64,000 nt of DNA, taken from positions 124,001 to 188,000 of the forward strand of contig NZ_SNYW01000013.1 of assembly GCF_004363235.1 (NCBI RefSeq), written 5' to 3'. The position numbers were made by a program, and so were the translations under genes. Positions 24,429 through 33,096 of the stretch are shown here, one piece after another. Position 1 is the first letter of the stretch. Every line of letters starts with the position of its first letter. This DNA comes from Dongia mobilis (GTDB lineage Bacteria; Pseudomonadota; Alphaproteobacteria; Dongiales; Dongiaceae). Below the pieces are notes generated by a model. The model was given only the letters and a program-made list of their open reading frames with translations. It was not told the origin of the DNA and made no database searches.

Positions 24429-25631
24429 CTAGCCGGCGAAGCGTCGCTTGAGATCCTCGATCCCGGTAGTGATGGAGAATTCTGCCCGCACCCGGTTGAA
24501 ACCCGCCTCGGCTAGCTGCCGCCGCCGTTCGGGATGGTTGATCAGGTCCAGCAGCGCGGTCGCCAGCGCCCTCGCATCCTCGGGCGGGACAAGTAGGCCG
24601 GTCTCGCCATCACGAATGAGTTCGGGAATGCCGGAGATGTTGCTGGCGATGCAGGCGAGGCGCTGGCTCTGCGCCTCCATCAGCACATTGGGCAGGCCAT
24701 CGCGGTCGCCATCGGCGGCCACCTGGGCGGCGAGGACGAAGATGTCGGCGGCGCGATAGGCGGCGAGCACCTGTTCCTGCGGCTGCGCACCGCGCCAGGT
24801 TATCCGCGGGGCGATGCCCAGTGTCTCGGCCAGCGCCTTCAATTCGCCCTCCAGCGGACCGCCGCCGATATGGGTGAGGTGCCAGTCCGTTTCCGCCGGC
24901 AATTGGGAAAGCGCCAGCAGCAAAGTGGGATAGCCCTTTTTTGGCACCAGGCGGCCGACCGACAGGATCTCGGCACGCCTGCCAGCAGCCCGTGCCGGCG
25001 GTTCCGGGAAACGGTTGAAATCAAGGCCGTGATAGACCAGCGCCACCTTGGCGGGATCGCCGCTCAGCGCCTTCAGATGCGCGTGCCCGCTGGCGGTGCA
25101 GGTGACCAGCCAGTCGAGGCTCTTGAGCTTTTCGCGTTTTTCCCAATTGGGCGAGGTCCAGATGTCCTTGGCATGGGCCGAGCACGACCAGGGCACGCCG
25201 GTCATCAGATGGGCGTAATAGGCGACCGAGGCCGGCGTGTGCAGGAAATGCGCATGCAGCCGCGCGGTATCCGCCGGCATCTCGGCCGCGAGCACGCAGG
25301 CCTGGCCGAAGCGGCGGCCGCGATTGGTGCTGGGATCACGCAGCAGGTCGCGGCCCCATTGCCGGAGGGCGCGCCAGAAGCCCGGCCGGCGACTGGCCTT
25401 CGCCACACCGCGCAGGACGCGCCAGGGTTCCTGGTAGAGATATTCGGGGAGATAGGTAACCGGTGCCTGGATCTCGCCATGCACCGGATGGCGGTGCTTG
25501 TCGGTCGGGAAGCGCAGGCTCCAGATCTCGAGCTCGAGCCCGCGCTGCTCGAGGGCGCGGATCTCCTGCGCAATGAAGGTTTCGGAAAGGCGCGGATAGC
25601 CCTTGAGGAGGAAGAGGATTTTGCCGGGCAC
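24429..25631 (-). CDS. Glycosyltransferase family 4 protein
   Basis: 400 residues, GT-B fold. The C-terminal donor-binding half is clear: LSVGRLVPKKGYPTLLLALS near residue 224, IGGGPLEGELKALA near 255 and GLPNVLMEAQSQRLACIAS near 315. The N-terminal start KILFLLKGYPRLSETFIAQ is that of glycogen-synthase-like GT4 enzymes acting on lipid-linked or exopolysaccharide chains. The GTG start at 25631 has a CAGGTC site. It lies 26 bases downstream of a second glycosyltransferase gene, and both are divergent from the ABC exporter. The sugar and acceptor are unknown. Confidence 0.9.
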   Translation of the reverse strand: MPGKILFLLKGYPRLSETFIAQEIRALEQRGLELEIWSLRFPTDKHRHPVHGEIQAPVTYLPEYLYQEPWRVLRGVAKASRRPGFWRALRQWGRDLLRDPSTNRGRRFGQACVLAAEMPADTARLHAHFLHTPASVAYYAHLMTGVPWSCSAHAKDIWTSPNWEKREKLKSLDWLVTCTASGHAHLKALSGDPAKVALVYHGLDFNRFPEPPARAAGRRAEILSVGRLVPKKGYPTLLLALSQLPAETDWHLTHIGGGPLEGELKALAETLGIAPRITWRGAQPQEQVLAAYRAADIFVLAAQVAADGDRDGLPNVLMEAQSQRLACIASNISGIPELIRDGETGLLVPPEDARALATALLDLINHPERRRQLAEAGFNRVRAEFSITTGIEDLKRRFAG

Positions 25632-25657
25632 GCGTCAGACCTGAGTGAATTCCGGCA

Positions 25658-26875
25658 TTAGCGCTTGCGCTGGGCGAGGCGGAGGGAGGCGGGGCGCCGG
25701 CCACGTTCCAGCGCCTGCTGGACCAGCCGGTTGACGTTGTTGAGCCCGTCGAGCAGGCCGGGCACGACCACTTCGGAAGGCTGCGATTGCTGCGGCAATT
25801 GCCGCAGCGCCGTCGCCATCCGGCGCCAGTCGCGGACACCGTCATCCTCCAGCATGGCGGCAAGGCCCAGTTCCTCGGCCTTGGCGGCGCGCAGGTATTG
25901 CTCCATGCGCGGACGCGTGCGCGGGATGATGAGTGCCGGCTTGTCGAAGGAGACGATCTCGCAGAAGGTGTTGTAGCCGCCCATGGCGACGACGCCGATC
26001 GCCCGCGACATCAGATGTTCCATCTGCGCATCGAAGGTGATCGCCTCGACCTTGTCCAGCTGGGCGGCGCGCGCCAGGAACTCGGCCTGGCGGTCGGAAT
26101 GCATGAAGGGACCGAGCACCAGCAGGGCCGGATAGGGCAGCCGCTTGTCGTTTTCATAGGCCCGCAGGACCCAGTCGACCACGTCCTCGCCGTCGCCGCC
26201 GCCGCCGGTGGTGACCAGCAAATAGGGGGCCGCGATCTTGTGCAGGGGCGTCGGCTTTTCCGGCCCCTGCGGCAGCGAGCGGTGGAGATAGCCGGTATAG
26301 ACCATCTTGCGGCGAACCGATTTCGGCAGGTCGATGCCCTCCAGCGGGTCGCAAATTTGCGGCAGGCCATAGACCCAGATCTGGTCGTAGAGGTCGCGCA
26401 GGGAGGGGAGGACGTTCTTGCGCTGCCATTCCGGCACCAGCGCCGCCGGCTCGTCCATGATGTCGCGCAGGCCGAGGACCAGATGCGTTCCGCGCGCCTT
26501 CAGCATCTCCAGCGTCTCGGTCACCTCGCCGCGCAGGCCCAGCGGTTCCTTGTCAACGATGAAGATGTCGGGGTCGAAAATTTCGGCCGTGTGCTTGATG
26601 ATGGAGGCGCGCAAGGCCAGCGTTTCCTCGGTGTCGATCAGAAGCGAGAGCGAGGTGTAATCGCCCGAACGCAGCTTGATGACGCCGGGAATGCGCACGA
26701 AATCGACCCGGGCCCGGAAATTGAAGCTGCCGATGATGGGCGAGCCGGTCAGGATGATGACCGACATATCCTTGTTCTGCTCGACCAGCCAATGGGCGAT
26801 GGTGCGGCAGCGGCGCAGATGGCCGAGGCCGAAAGTGTCATGTGAGTAGATGAGGACGCGGGCGCCTCGGGTCAT
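25658..26875 (-). CDS. Predicted glycosyltransferase (COG4671/MurG-like GT-B)
   Basis: 405 residues from the ATG at 26875 (an in-frame ATG at 26902 adds nine). It begins with a GT-B N-terminal strand RVLIYSHDTFGLGHLRRC and shows LLVTTGGGGDGEDVVDWVL near residue 219 and GVVAMGGYNTFCEIVSFDKP near residue 295, the segment that in MurG binds the donor sugar nucleotide. This group is uncharacterised. It is transcribed with the GT4 gene downstream and divergently from the exporter, across a 226-base gap. Confidence 0.85.
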   Translation of the reverse strand: MTRGARVLIYSHDTFGLGHLRRCRTIAHWLVEQNKDMSVIILTGSPIIGSFNFRARVDFVRIPGVIKLRSGDYTSLSLLIDTEETLALRASIIKHTAEIFDPDIFIVDKEPLGLRGEVTETLEMLKARGTHLVLGLRDIMDEPAALVPEWQRKNVLPSLRDLYDQIWVYGLPQICDPLEGIDLPKSVRRKMVYTGYLHRSLPQGPEKPTPLHKIAAPYLLVTTGGGGDGEDVVDWVLRAYENDKRLPYPALLVLGPFMHSDRQAEFLARAAQLDKVEAITFDAQMEHLMSRAIGVVAMGGYNTFCEIVSFDKPALIIPRTRPRMEQYLRAAKAEELGLAAMLEDDGVRDWRRMATALRQLPQQSQPSEVVVPGLLDGLNNVNRLVQQALERGRRPASLRLAQRKR

Positions 26876-27056
26876 GCCTTCTTCCATCTGCACGCGGGCC
26901 ATCCCCCGATACGTCGCGAGCGCCGAAAGGTCCGTGATACGGGCGGATTATGGCATAACCGCCGACGCGGCCGAAAGTTAAACTTTGCCCATCGATCGCG
27001 CCCGCCCCCCGGCCAAGGCATTGACAATCTGTCTTTTTTCGGTTCCGTTGGGATGG

Positions 27057-27069
27057 GGATAGCCTATCC
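27057..27069. promoter_or_regulatory. Short palindrome upstream of the ABC exporter gene
   Basis: GGATAG and CTATCC around a central C, 33 bases before the ATG at 27102. A TTGACA hexamer lies at 27021-27026, but no matching -10 box is at the usual distance. A regulatory role is possible only by position. Confidence 0.25.
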
Positions 27070-27101
27070 GCGATCAATTTCCCGAGAGTCCGCCGCCGGC
27101 C

Positions 27102-29825
27102 ATGGAGCCAAATCTTTTCAAATACATCTGGCGCCATTCCAGGCGTGACCAGGTCATCATCCTGGTCATCGTGGTGGCGAGCCTGCTGATCTACCTCGTC
27201 TCGCTGGAACTGCCGAAACGGATCGTCAATGACGCGATCCAGGGCGGCGCCTTCGAGAATTCGACGACGGCGGATTTCCTCAACATCGCCCTGCCGCTGC
27301 CGGATTGGCTGGGCGGCCCCATCCCCCTCTTCGGCGGCTTCCAGTTGCCGCAGATGGAGTATCTCTTCGCGCTCTGCTTCTCCTATCTGTTTTTCGTTGT
27401 ACTCAACGGCTGGATGAAGCAGCTGGTCAACACGGAGAAGGGCCGCCTCGGCGAGCGCATGCTGCGCCGCCTGCGTTTCGAGCTTTATGATCGCGTGCTG
27501 CAATTTCCGCTACTGCATTTCCGCAAGGTGAAGCAGGCCGAGATCGCCACCATGATCAAGGATGAGGTGGAGCCCCTGGGCGGCTTCATCGGCGACGCCT
27601 TCATCACGCCGGCCTATCTCGGCGGCATGGCGGCCACTGCCCTCATCTTCATCTTCATGCAAAACGTCTATATGGGCCTCGTCACCGTCGCCATGCTGGC
27701 GGTGCAGATGACCGTCATCCCCAAGCTCCGCGTCAAGATCCTGCAGCTCGGCAAGCAGCGCCAGATCACCGCGCGGCAGCTGGCGGGGCGCATCGCCGAG
27801 ACGGTCGACGGCGCGGTCGAGATCCACGCCCACGGCACCTCGAATTTCGAGCGCGCCGACATCGTTTCGCGCCTCGGCAAGATCTTTCACATCCGCTTCG
27901 AGCTCTACAAGCGCAAGTTCCTGGTCAAATACATCAACAACATGCTGGCCCAGACCACGCCGTTTCTCTATTTCGTGATCGGCGGCTATTTCGCCCTCAA
28001 GGGCCAGTTCGATGTCGGCACATTGCTGGCTGTCATCAGCGCCTACAAGGATCTGCCTTCGCCGATCAAGGAGCTGATCGACTGGGACCAGCAGCGCCAG
28101 GACGTGCAGATCAAATACGACCAGGTGATCGAGCAATTCTCGCCGCCGGGCATGATGGCGCCGGAGATGCAGGCGGTCGTCAGCGATGCAAGGCTGGCGC
28201 CGGCACCGCTCCTGGTGCAGCGCGTCACCTTCATCGACGAATCCGGTGGGCGTGCGGTCGAGGAGGCGAGCCTGGAACTGGCACCGGGCGAGCATCTGGC
28301 GGTCGTCGGCAGCAACAACAGCGGCAAGGAAGCGCTGGCAGCCCTGATCGGCCGGCTGGTGGCGCCCGCGGGCGGCAAGATCATGTATGGCGATGCCGAC
28401 CTCGCCAGCCTGCCGGAATTCGTCACCGGCCGCCGCTTCGCCTATATCGGCGAGGAGACCTATCTGCTGCCGCTCTCGCTTGCCGATAACCTGCTCTACA
28501 GCCTGAAGCACTATCCGGTTCGGCCGCGGGACCTGAAGGATCGCGCCCTCACCCGGTTCGAGCATGAGCGGCACGAGACAAGGCGCGCCGGCAACCCGGA
28601 TCTCGACATTCACGCCGACTGGCTCGACCTGGAAGGCGCCGGCGTCGGTGATCTGGACGGGTTGGAAAAGCGGCTGGGCGACCTGTTGAACCTGGTCGAG
28701 TTGTCCGACGATGTCTATCAGTTCGGCCTGCGCGGGCGGCTTGATCCCGCCTCGGCCGACAATGACGGCGCGCGCCTCGCCGAACTCTTCTTGCAGGCGC
28801 GCGAGGCGATGCGCGGCCGGCTGGCCCAGCCGAGCCTCTCCATTCTGGTCGAGCCGTTCGATCCGGAGCGTTACAACCGCAACATGACCATCGCCGAGAA
28901 CGTGATGTTCGGCACCGCGCTGAAACCCGCCTTGTCCGCGGAATCACTGGGCGACAACGCGCATTTCGCCGCCACCCTGAAAACCAGCGGCATCGACGGC
29001 GACCTGATGCAGCTGGGTGCCAAGATTGCCGAAACCATGGTCGAGCTGTTCGCCGACCTGCCGCCGGGCCACCCCTTCTTCGACCAGTTCAGTTTCATAT
29101 CGGCCGAGGATCTGCCGCAATACCAGCAATTGGTGACGCGCCTGCAGCGCAGCGGCATCGACGACGCCTCCGAACTGGACCAGCGCCGCCTCATCGCGCT
29201 GACCTTCCCCTATATCGAGGCCCGTCATCGCCTCGGGTTGATCGACGATGCCCTCGAGGCCCGGCTGCTGGCTGCCCGCCGCACCTTCCGCGAGCGCCTG
29301 CCTCGGCACCTGGTTGATGCGGTCGAGTTCTACGACCCGGCGCGCTACAACGCCGCCGCCTCGGTGCAGGACAACATCCTGTTCGGCCGCCTGGTCTATG
29401 GCCAGGCGCAGGCCGCCCAGAAGGTCGGCACCGTCCTCTCCGAGGTGATCGAGACCCTGGGGCTGAAGCCGCGCGTTATCGCGGTCGGCCTCGGCTACAA
29501 TGTGGGTGCGGCGGGCAAGAAGCTTTCCATCACCCAGCGCCAGAAGGTCGGCCTCATTCGCGCCTTGCTGAAACGGCCCCAGCTTGTCATTCTGAACAAT
29601 ACGGTTTCGGCTTTCGACGAGCCGAGCCAGCGCCGCCTCATCAGCCAGATCAGGGCGGATCTCCAGGATGCGGCGCTGATCTGCGTGACGAACATGCCGG
29701 GCCTCGCGCGCGCATTCGACCGGGTTGCGGTCATGCAGGACGGGCGGATCGCCGAAATCGGCAAGCCGGCGGAGCTGGACCGCCCGGAATCGCGCTTCCG
29801 GGCCCTGGCCGAGGTATCGGCATGA
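27102..29825 (+). CDS. Large ABC exporter-like protein with a degenerate ATPase domain
   Basis: 907 residues, against about 580-600 for a normal half exporter. The N-terminal part (about 1-330) is a typical exporter membrane domain: a first segment with VIILVIVVASLLIYLVS, a second with LFALCFSYLFFVVLNGW, a later pair near 170-200 and a last at 292-300, with the coupling-helix wording FPLLHFRKVKQAEIATMIK. The ATPase part starts near 375. Walker A is GSNNSGKE at 403-410 (Glu410 where Ser/Thr is expected); the Q-loop position is Glu451; the signature is LSITQ at 808-812; Walker B reads LVILNN at 828-833, so both acidic residues are Asn; the H-loop His is Asn864. About 290 extra residues separate Walker A and the signature, including two additional loop-like modules. 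It is probably a poor or inactive ATPase. The cyclic-nucleotide protein follows 112 bases later. Confidence 0.88.
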   Translation: MEPNLFKYIWRHSRRDQVIILVIVVASLLIYLVSLELPKRIVNDAIQGGAFENSTTADFLNIALPLPDWLGGPIPLFGGFQLPQMEYLFALCFSYLFFVVLNGWMKQLVNTEKGRLGERMLRRLRFELYDRVLQFPLLHFRKVKQAEIATMIKDEVEPLGGFIGDAFITPAYLGGMAATALIFIFMQNVYMGLVTVAMLAVQMTVIPKLRVKILQLGKQRQITARQLAGRIAETVDGAVEIHAHGTSNFERADIVSRLGKIFHIRFELYKRKFLVKYINNMLAQTTPFLYFVIGGYFALKGQFDVGTLLAVISAYKDLPSPIKELIDWDQQRQDVQIKYDQVIEQFSPPGMMAPEMQAVVSDARLAPAPLLVQRVTFIDESGGRAVEEASLELAPGEHLAVVGSNNSGKEALAALIGRLVAPAGGKIMYGDADLASLPEFVTGRRFAYIGEETYLLPLSLADNLLYSLKHYPVRPRDLKDRALTRFEHERHETRRAGNPDLDIHADWLDLEGAGVGDLDGLEKRLGDLLNLVELSDDVYQFGLRGRLDPASADNDGARLAELFLQAREAMRGRLAQPSLSILVEPFDPERYNRNMTIAENVMFGTALKPALSAESLGDNAHFAATLKTSGIDGDLMQLGAKIAETMVELFADLPPGHPFFDQFSFISAEDLPQYQQLVTRLQRSGIDDASELDQRRLIALTFPYIEARHRLGLIDDALEARLLAARRTFRERLPRHLVDAVEFYDPARYNAAASVQDNILFGRLVYGQAQAAQKVGTVLSEVIETLGLKPRVIAVGLGYNVGAAGKKLSITQRQKVGLIRALLKRPQLVILNNTVSAFDEPSQRRLISQIRADLQDAALICVTNMPGLARAFDRVAVMQDGRIAEIGKPAELDRPESRFRALAEVSA

Positions 29826-29937
29826 GCGGCAGCCGCGGCATGCCGCCAAGTGCAGTCCGCAGGCGATGCCGGCTGTTATGGCCGGCTGCCGATCATCGTA
29901 CCGATGGTCGATCGCCGATGGAATCGGGATGGGTGAC

Positions 29938-30390
29938 ATGAGCATTCAGGAAGACGTCGAGGCGCTGAAGCGCATTCCACTATTTGCCAAGGTCGAGCCG
30001 GCCAAACTGAAGCTGATGGCCTTCGCGAGCGAACGGGCGCATTACCAGCCGGGCGACATTCTGTTTAACCAGGGCGATTCGGCCGATGCCGCCTATATCA
30101 TGCTGAGCGGTGCGGCCGACATCCTGGTCGAGACGCCGGGCGGCCCGCTCAAGGTGGCCACTGTCGGGCCCGGCGCCTTTGTCGGCGAGATCGGCATTCT
30201 CTGTGACGTGCCGCGCACTGCGACGATCCGCGCCACCGAGGCCACGAACACGCTGAAGATCACCAAGGAGCTGTTCTTCCGCATGGTGACGGATTTCCCC
30301 TCGATCGGGATCGAGGTGATGCGGGTACTGGCGCAGCGCATCGAACACATGAACGTGCAGTTGCGCGAAGCCGTGGCCGCCCGCAAATGA
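29938..30390 (+). CDS. Stand-alone cyclic-nucleotide-binding domain protein
   Basis: 150 residues, a single cNMP-binding domain. The beta-roll start is FAKVEPAKLKLMAFASERAH and the phosphate-binding cassette is VGEIGILCDVPRTATIRA near residue 82, with the conserved Gly-Glu and Arg that bind the cyclic phosphate. There is no DNA-binding helix-turn-helix, so it is not a CRP-type regulator; it should act by protein contact. It follows the degenerate ABC exporter on the same strand, suggesting that it gates or senses for that protein. An alternative ATG at 29929 adds three residues. Confidence 0.9.
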   Translation: MSIQEDVEALKRIPLFAKVEPAKLKLMAFASERAHYQPGDILFNQGDSADAAYIMLSGAADILVETPGGPLKVATVGPGAFVGEIGILCDVPRTATIRATEATNTLKITKELFFRMVTDFPSIGIEVMRVLAQRIEHMNVQLREAVAARK

Positions 30391-30439
30391 GGGGCAGCAA
30401 GTCTGAGGAAGGGCGCAGCGTGTTGTTGCGCAGACGAGA

Positions 30440-30931
30440 TTGAGCCGTCTCGACAGTTTCATCCGGCGCCTTGAAGCGCAGCGTCAATGCCTCGGCGAGG
30501 CAGCGCGCCTGGCTGCCGACCTGCCCGGCATCGTGCTCGAACTCGGCCTCGGCAACGGCCGCACCTTCGACCATCTGCGGACATTGTGCCCGGATCGCGA
30601 AATCTATGTCTTTGACCGCCAAGTCGCCGCGCATCCCGACTGCATTCCGGCGCCGGATCGCCTGTTCCTGGGCGATTTCGACGCCACGTTGCCGGCAGCC
30701 CTGCAGCGGCTCGGCCGCGGCAGGGCGGCACTGGTCCATGTCGACCTGGGCAGCGGCGACGCGGCGGCGAGCCGCGCGCTCGCTGCCGCCATCGCGCCTG
30801 CCGTCGCCGAACTGATGGCATCCGGCGCCGTGCTGGTGAGCGACCAGGAGATGGCGGCATCCGGCCTTGGCCCGCTGCCAGTACCGCCCGGCGTCGAAAG
30901 AGGTCGCTATTTCATGGCAGTACGCGCTTGA
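30440..30931 (+). CDS. Class I SAM-dependent methyltransferase-like protein
   Basis: 163 residues starting at a TTG (30440), with GACGAGA just before. The SAM-binding glycine motif VLELGLGNGRTFDHLR lies at residue 32 onward, followed by IYVFDR (second strand) and ALVHVDLGSGD. The size suits a minimal Rossmann methyltransferase. The substrate is unknown. It is encoded 49 bases after the cyclic-nucleotide protein, and its TGA overlaps the TTG start of the protease gene (TTGA), so these two are translationally coupled. Confidence 0.85.
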   Translation: MSRLDSFIRRLEAQRQCLGEAARLAADLPGIVLELGLGNGRTFDHLRTLCPDREIYVFDRQVAAHPDCIPAPDRLFLGDFDATLPAALQRLGRGRAALVHVDLGSGDAAASRALAAAIAPAVAELMASGAVLVSDQEMAASGLGPLPVPPGVERGRYFMAVRA

Positions 30932-33066
30932 GCGGCCGACGCCAGCTACGACCCGATGCCTTGCCGTGCAGGTTGGCATCCCTTGTCGCGGTGGCGCTCT
31001 CTCTGCTGACTGCATTCCCGGCCGCGGCTGCCGATGACGACCGCATTGCCGCCGAGCGGAAGCGCGGCACGCCGATGGGGGCTGTCGGCATGGTTTTGCG
31101 TCTCGACGCCGACGGGGCGCTGGCCGGCACCGGCTTTTTGGTCTCGCCCTGCCACATCATGACGGCGGCGCATGTCGTCGCCGACAGCAACGGCATCTCG
31201 GCCGATCAGGTGCTGCTGTTCTTCGCCGGCACCGGCCGGCTGGGCCCGGCCGATCTCGGTGCCGATTACTTCGGTGCCCGTTCCCCGGCGCGCCCCGTCG
31301 TCTGGGGCGACTATCAGCCGACCGCAGAGGGTGACGAAGCGGCACGGCCGGCAGCCTCGCGCAAGGACAGCTGGAACGACTGGGCGCTGCTGAAGCTGGA
31401 CCGCTGTCTGGGCGATGACGGCTTCGGCCATTTCGACCTGCTGCCGATCGCCACGCGCGACTTTACGCGCTCGATCGGGCGACGCGCCGTCACGGCGGCC
31501 GGGCATCCGGCAGATCGCGGCAACCGGGACCTGACCATGGATCCAAGCTGCACCCTGCTGGGTCAGGTGCAGGAAGCCGGCTGGCAGCACGATTGCACCA
31601 CCCTGCCGGGAAATTCCGGGGGGCCGGTCCTCGCCGCCCGTCCCGAAGCGGGCGAGGAATGGCCGCGGGTATTGGCGATCACGGTTTCCAGCGTCAGCCG
31701 GGCCAGGAATGCCGACGAGATCCTGCGTCCGCAGATTATCGACCCGGCCGACCCAAGCTATCTGGACCTGCTGGCAACGGCGGTGCCGGTTTCTGCCTTT
31801 CTGCCCCGGATCGCCCCCTATCTGCCGAAGGATCCACGGATCGATACCTATCTGGCCCGCCATGGCGACGCACCGGACACCGGCTATGACGCACAGGTGC
31901 CCGAGACCGCGATCGAGGACCTGACTGCGGCGCTGCGGCGGCAACCCGGCGATGCCTCCCTGCTGCTGCGCCGCGGCAAGTGGTACGAGGCGGCAAAGGA
32001 CGAGGCCAAGGCGCTGGACGATTTCTCCGCCGCGCTGGCGACAAACCCGAACTCCGCGGCGGCACTGCAGGCCCGGGCAATGCTGCGAGCGGCGCGCGAC
32101 AACAAGATGCTGGGCGATGCCAAGGCGGCCATGGCCGATATCGACCGGCTCATCCAGCGCTTTCCCGATCACGTCAACCTGCGCATCGCGCGGGCTGGAT
32201 TGCTGGCATCCGCCTACGACTACGAGGCGGCGACGGAGGAATACGACCGCGTCCTGCAGGCAGAACCCGACAACGTCGTCGCCCTGCTGTCGCGCGCCAG
32301 TGCGCAGGCAGAGCTGGGAAGGTTCGCCGACGCCGACGCCGATTACGACGCGGCCATCGCCGCCGAGCCCGATCTTGCCTTCATCTATGTGCAGCGAGCG
32401 CATTTCAACGCGCGCCGCGGCGATCTCGCCGCCGCCTTCGCCGATGTCGACCGCGCGCTGGAGATCGAGCAGGACATGCCGGCCGCGATCAGCGCCCGCG
32501 CGGTGTTCTACCTTCACGCCGGCGGCGCCGAACTGGCTCTGGCCGAGGTCGATCGGGCCCTGGCGCTGGACCCTGAAAGCGGGCCGACCACGGCCCTGCG
32601 CGGCACGATCCGGCAGATCCTCGGCGATCTCGACGGAGCCATCGCCGATTTCCGCAAGGCGGGCGAACTTGATCCGAAGGAGCCCTTCGACCCGCTGCTG
32701 CTGTTTCTCGTTCTCAGTGAAGCTGGCCGGACCGACGAGGCGAGACAGGAACTCGAAACGCTGCTCGGGCGCTGGCCGGCGGATGAGTGGCCGGGACCGC
32801 TCGCCCGCCATTTCCTCGGGCGGCTGTCAGCTACTGCGCTGGAGCAGCGGGTCGACCGGGGCAACGACACCGCCCGGAACTACCAGGCCTTCGACCGGCA
32901 CTTCTATCTCGGCATGGCGGCCTATATCGAAGGCGATCAGGCGACGGCACGGGCGCATCTCGCCGCGGCCGTGGCGCTCGACCTCAGCCAGTTCCTGGAA
33001 TTCGACCTCGCCCGGGCCTATCTGGAGCGTCTGGGCGGCGGCGCCTTCCTCAAGCAGACCAACTGA
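30928..33066 (+). CDS. Secreted trypsin-like serine protease with TPR domain
   Basis: 712 residues. A Sec signal peptide (about 1-35, hydrophobic core VAVALSLLTAFPAAAA) is followed by a trypsin-like domain with His82 (MTAAHVV), Asp151 (WNDWALLKLD) and Ser230 (PGNSGGPV), so it should be active in the periplasm. Residues from about 335 form about ten TPR-like helical repeats, including AAIAAEPDLAFIYVQRAHF. The TTG start overlaps the methyltransferase stop. Such protease-TPR fusions occur as single genes in alphaproteobacteria, without a proven substrate. It is the last gene of the plus-strand run beginning with the exporter. Confidence 0.9.
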   Translation: MSGRRQLRPDALPCRLASLVAVALSLLTAFPAAAADDDRIAAERKRGTPMGAVGMVLRLDADGALAGTGFLVSPCHIMTAAHVVADSNGISADQVLLFFAGTGRLGPADLGADYFGARSPARPVVWGDYQPTAEGDEAARPAASRKDSWNDWALLKLDRCLGDDGFGHFDLLPIATRDFTRSIGRRAVTAAGHPADRGNRDLTMDPSCTLLGQVQEAGWQHDCTTLPGNSGGPVLAARPEAGEEWPRVLAITVSSVSRARNADEILRPQIIDPADPSYLDLLATAVPVSAFLPRIAPYLPKDPRIDTYLARHGDAPDTGYDAQVPETAIEDLTAALRRQPGDASLLLRRGKWYEAAKDEAKALDDFSAALATNPNSAAALQARAMLRAARDNKMLGDAKAAMADIDRLIQRFPDHVNLRIARAGLLASAYDYEAATEEYDRVLQAEPDNVVALLSRASAQAELGRFADADADYDAAIAAEPDLAFIYVQRAHFNARRGDLAAAFADVDRALEIEQDMPAAISARAVFYLHAGGAELALAEVDRALALDPESGPTTALRGTIRQILGDLDGAIADFRKAGELDPKEPFDPLLLFLVLSEAGRTDEARQELETLLGRWPADEWPGPLARHFLGRLSATALEQRVDRGNDTARNYQAFDRHFYLGMAAYIEGDQATARAHLAAAVALDLSQFLEFDLARAYLERLGGGAFLKQTN

Positions 33067-33096
33067 CCAGCCCGGCCGTCGCCTCGCACCGCTGCC

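Noticed and set aside
30946-32811. Open frame of 621 codons opposite the protease-TPR gene
   Set aside because: Antisense shadow; the plus strand has an intact signal peptide, catalytic triad and TPRs.
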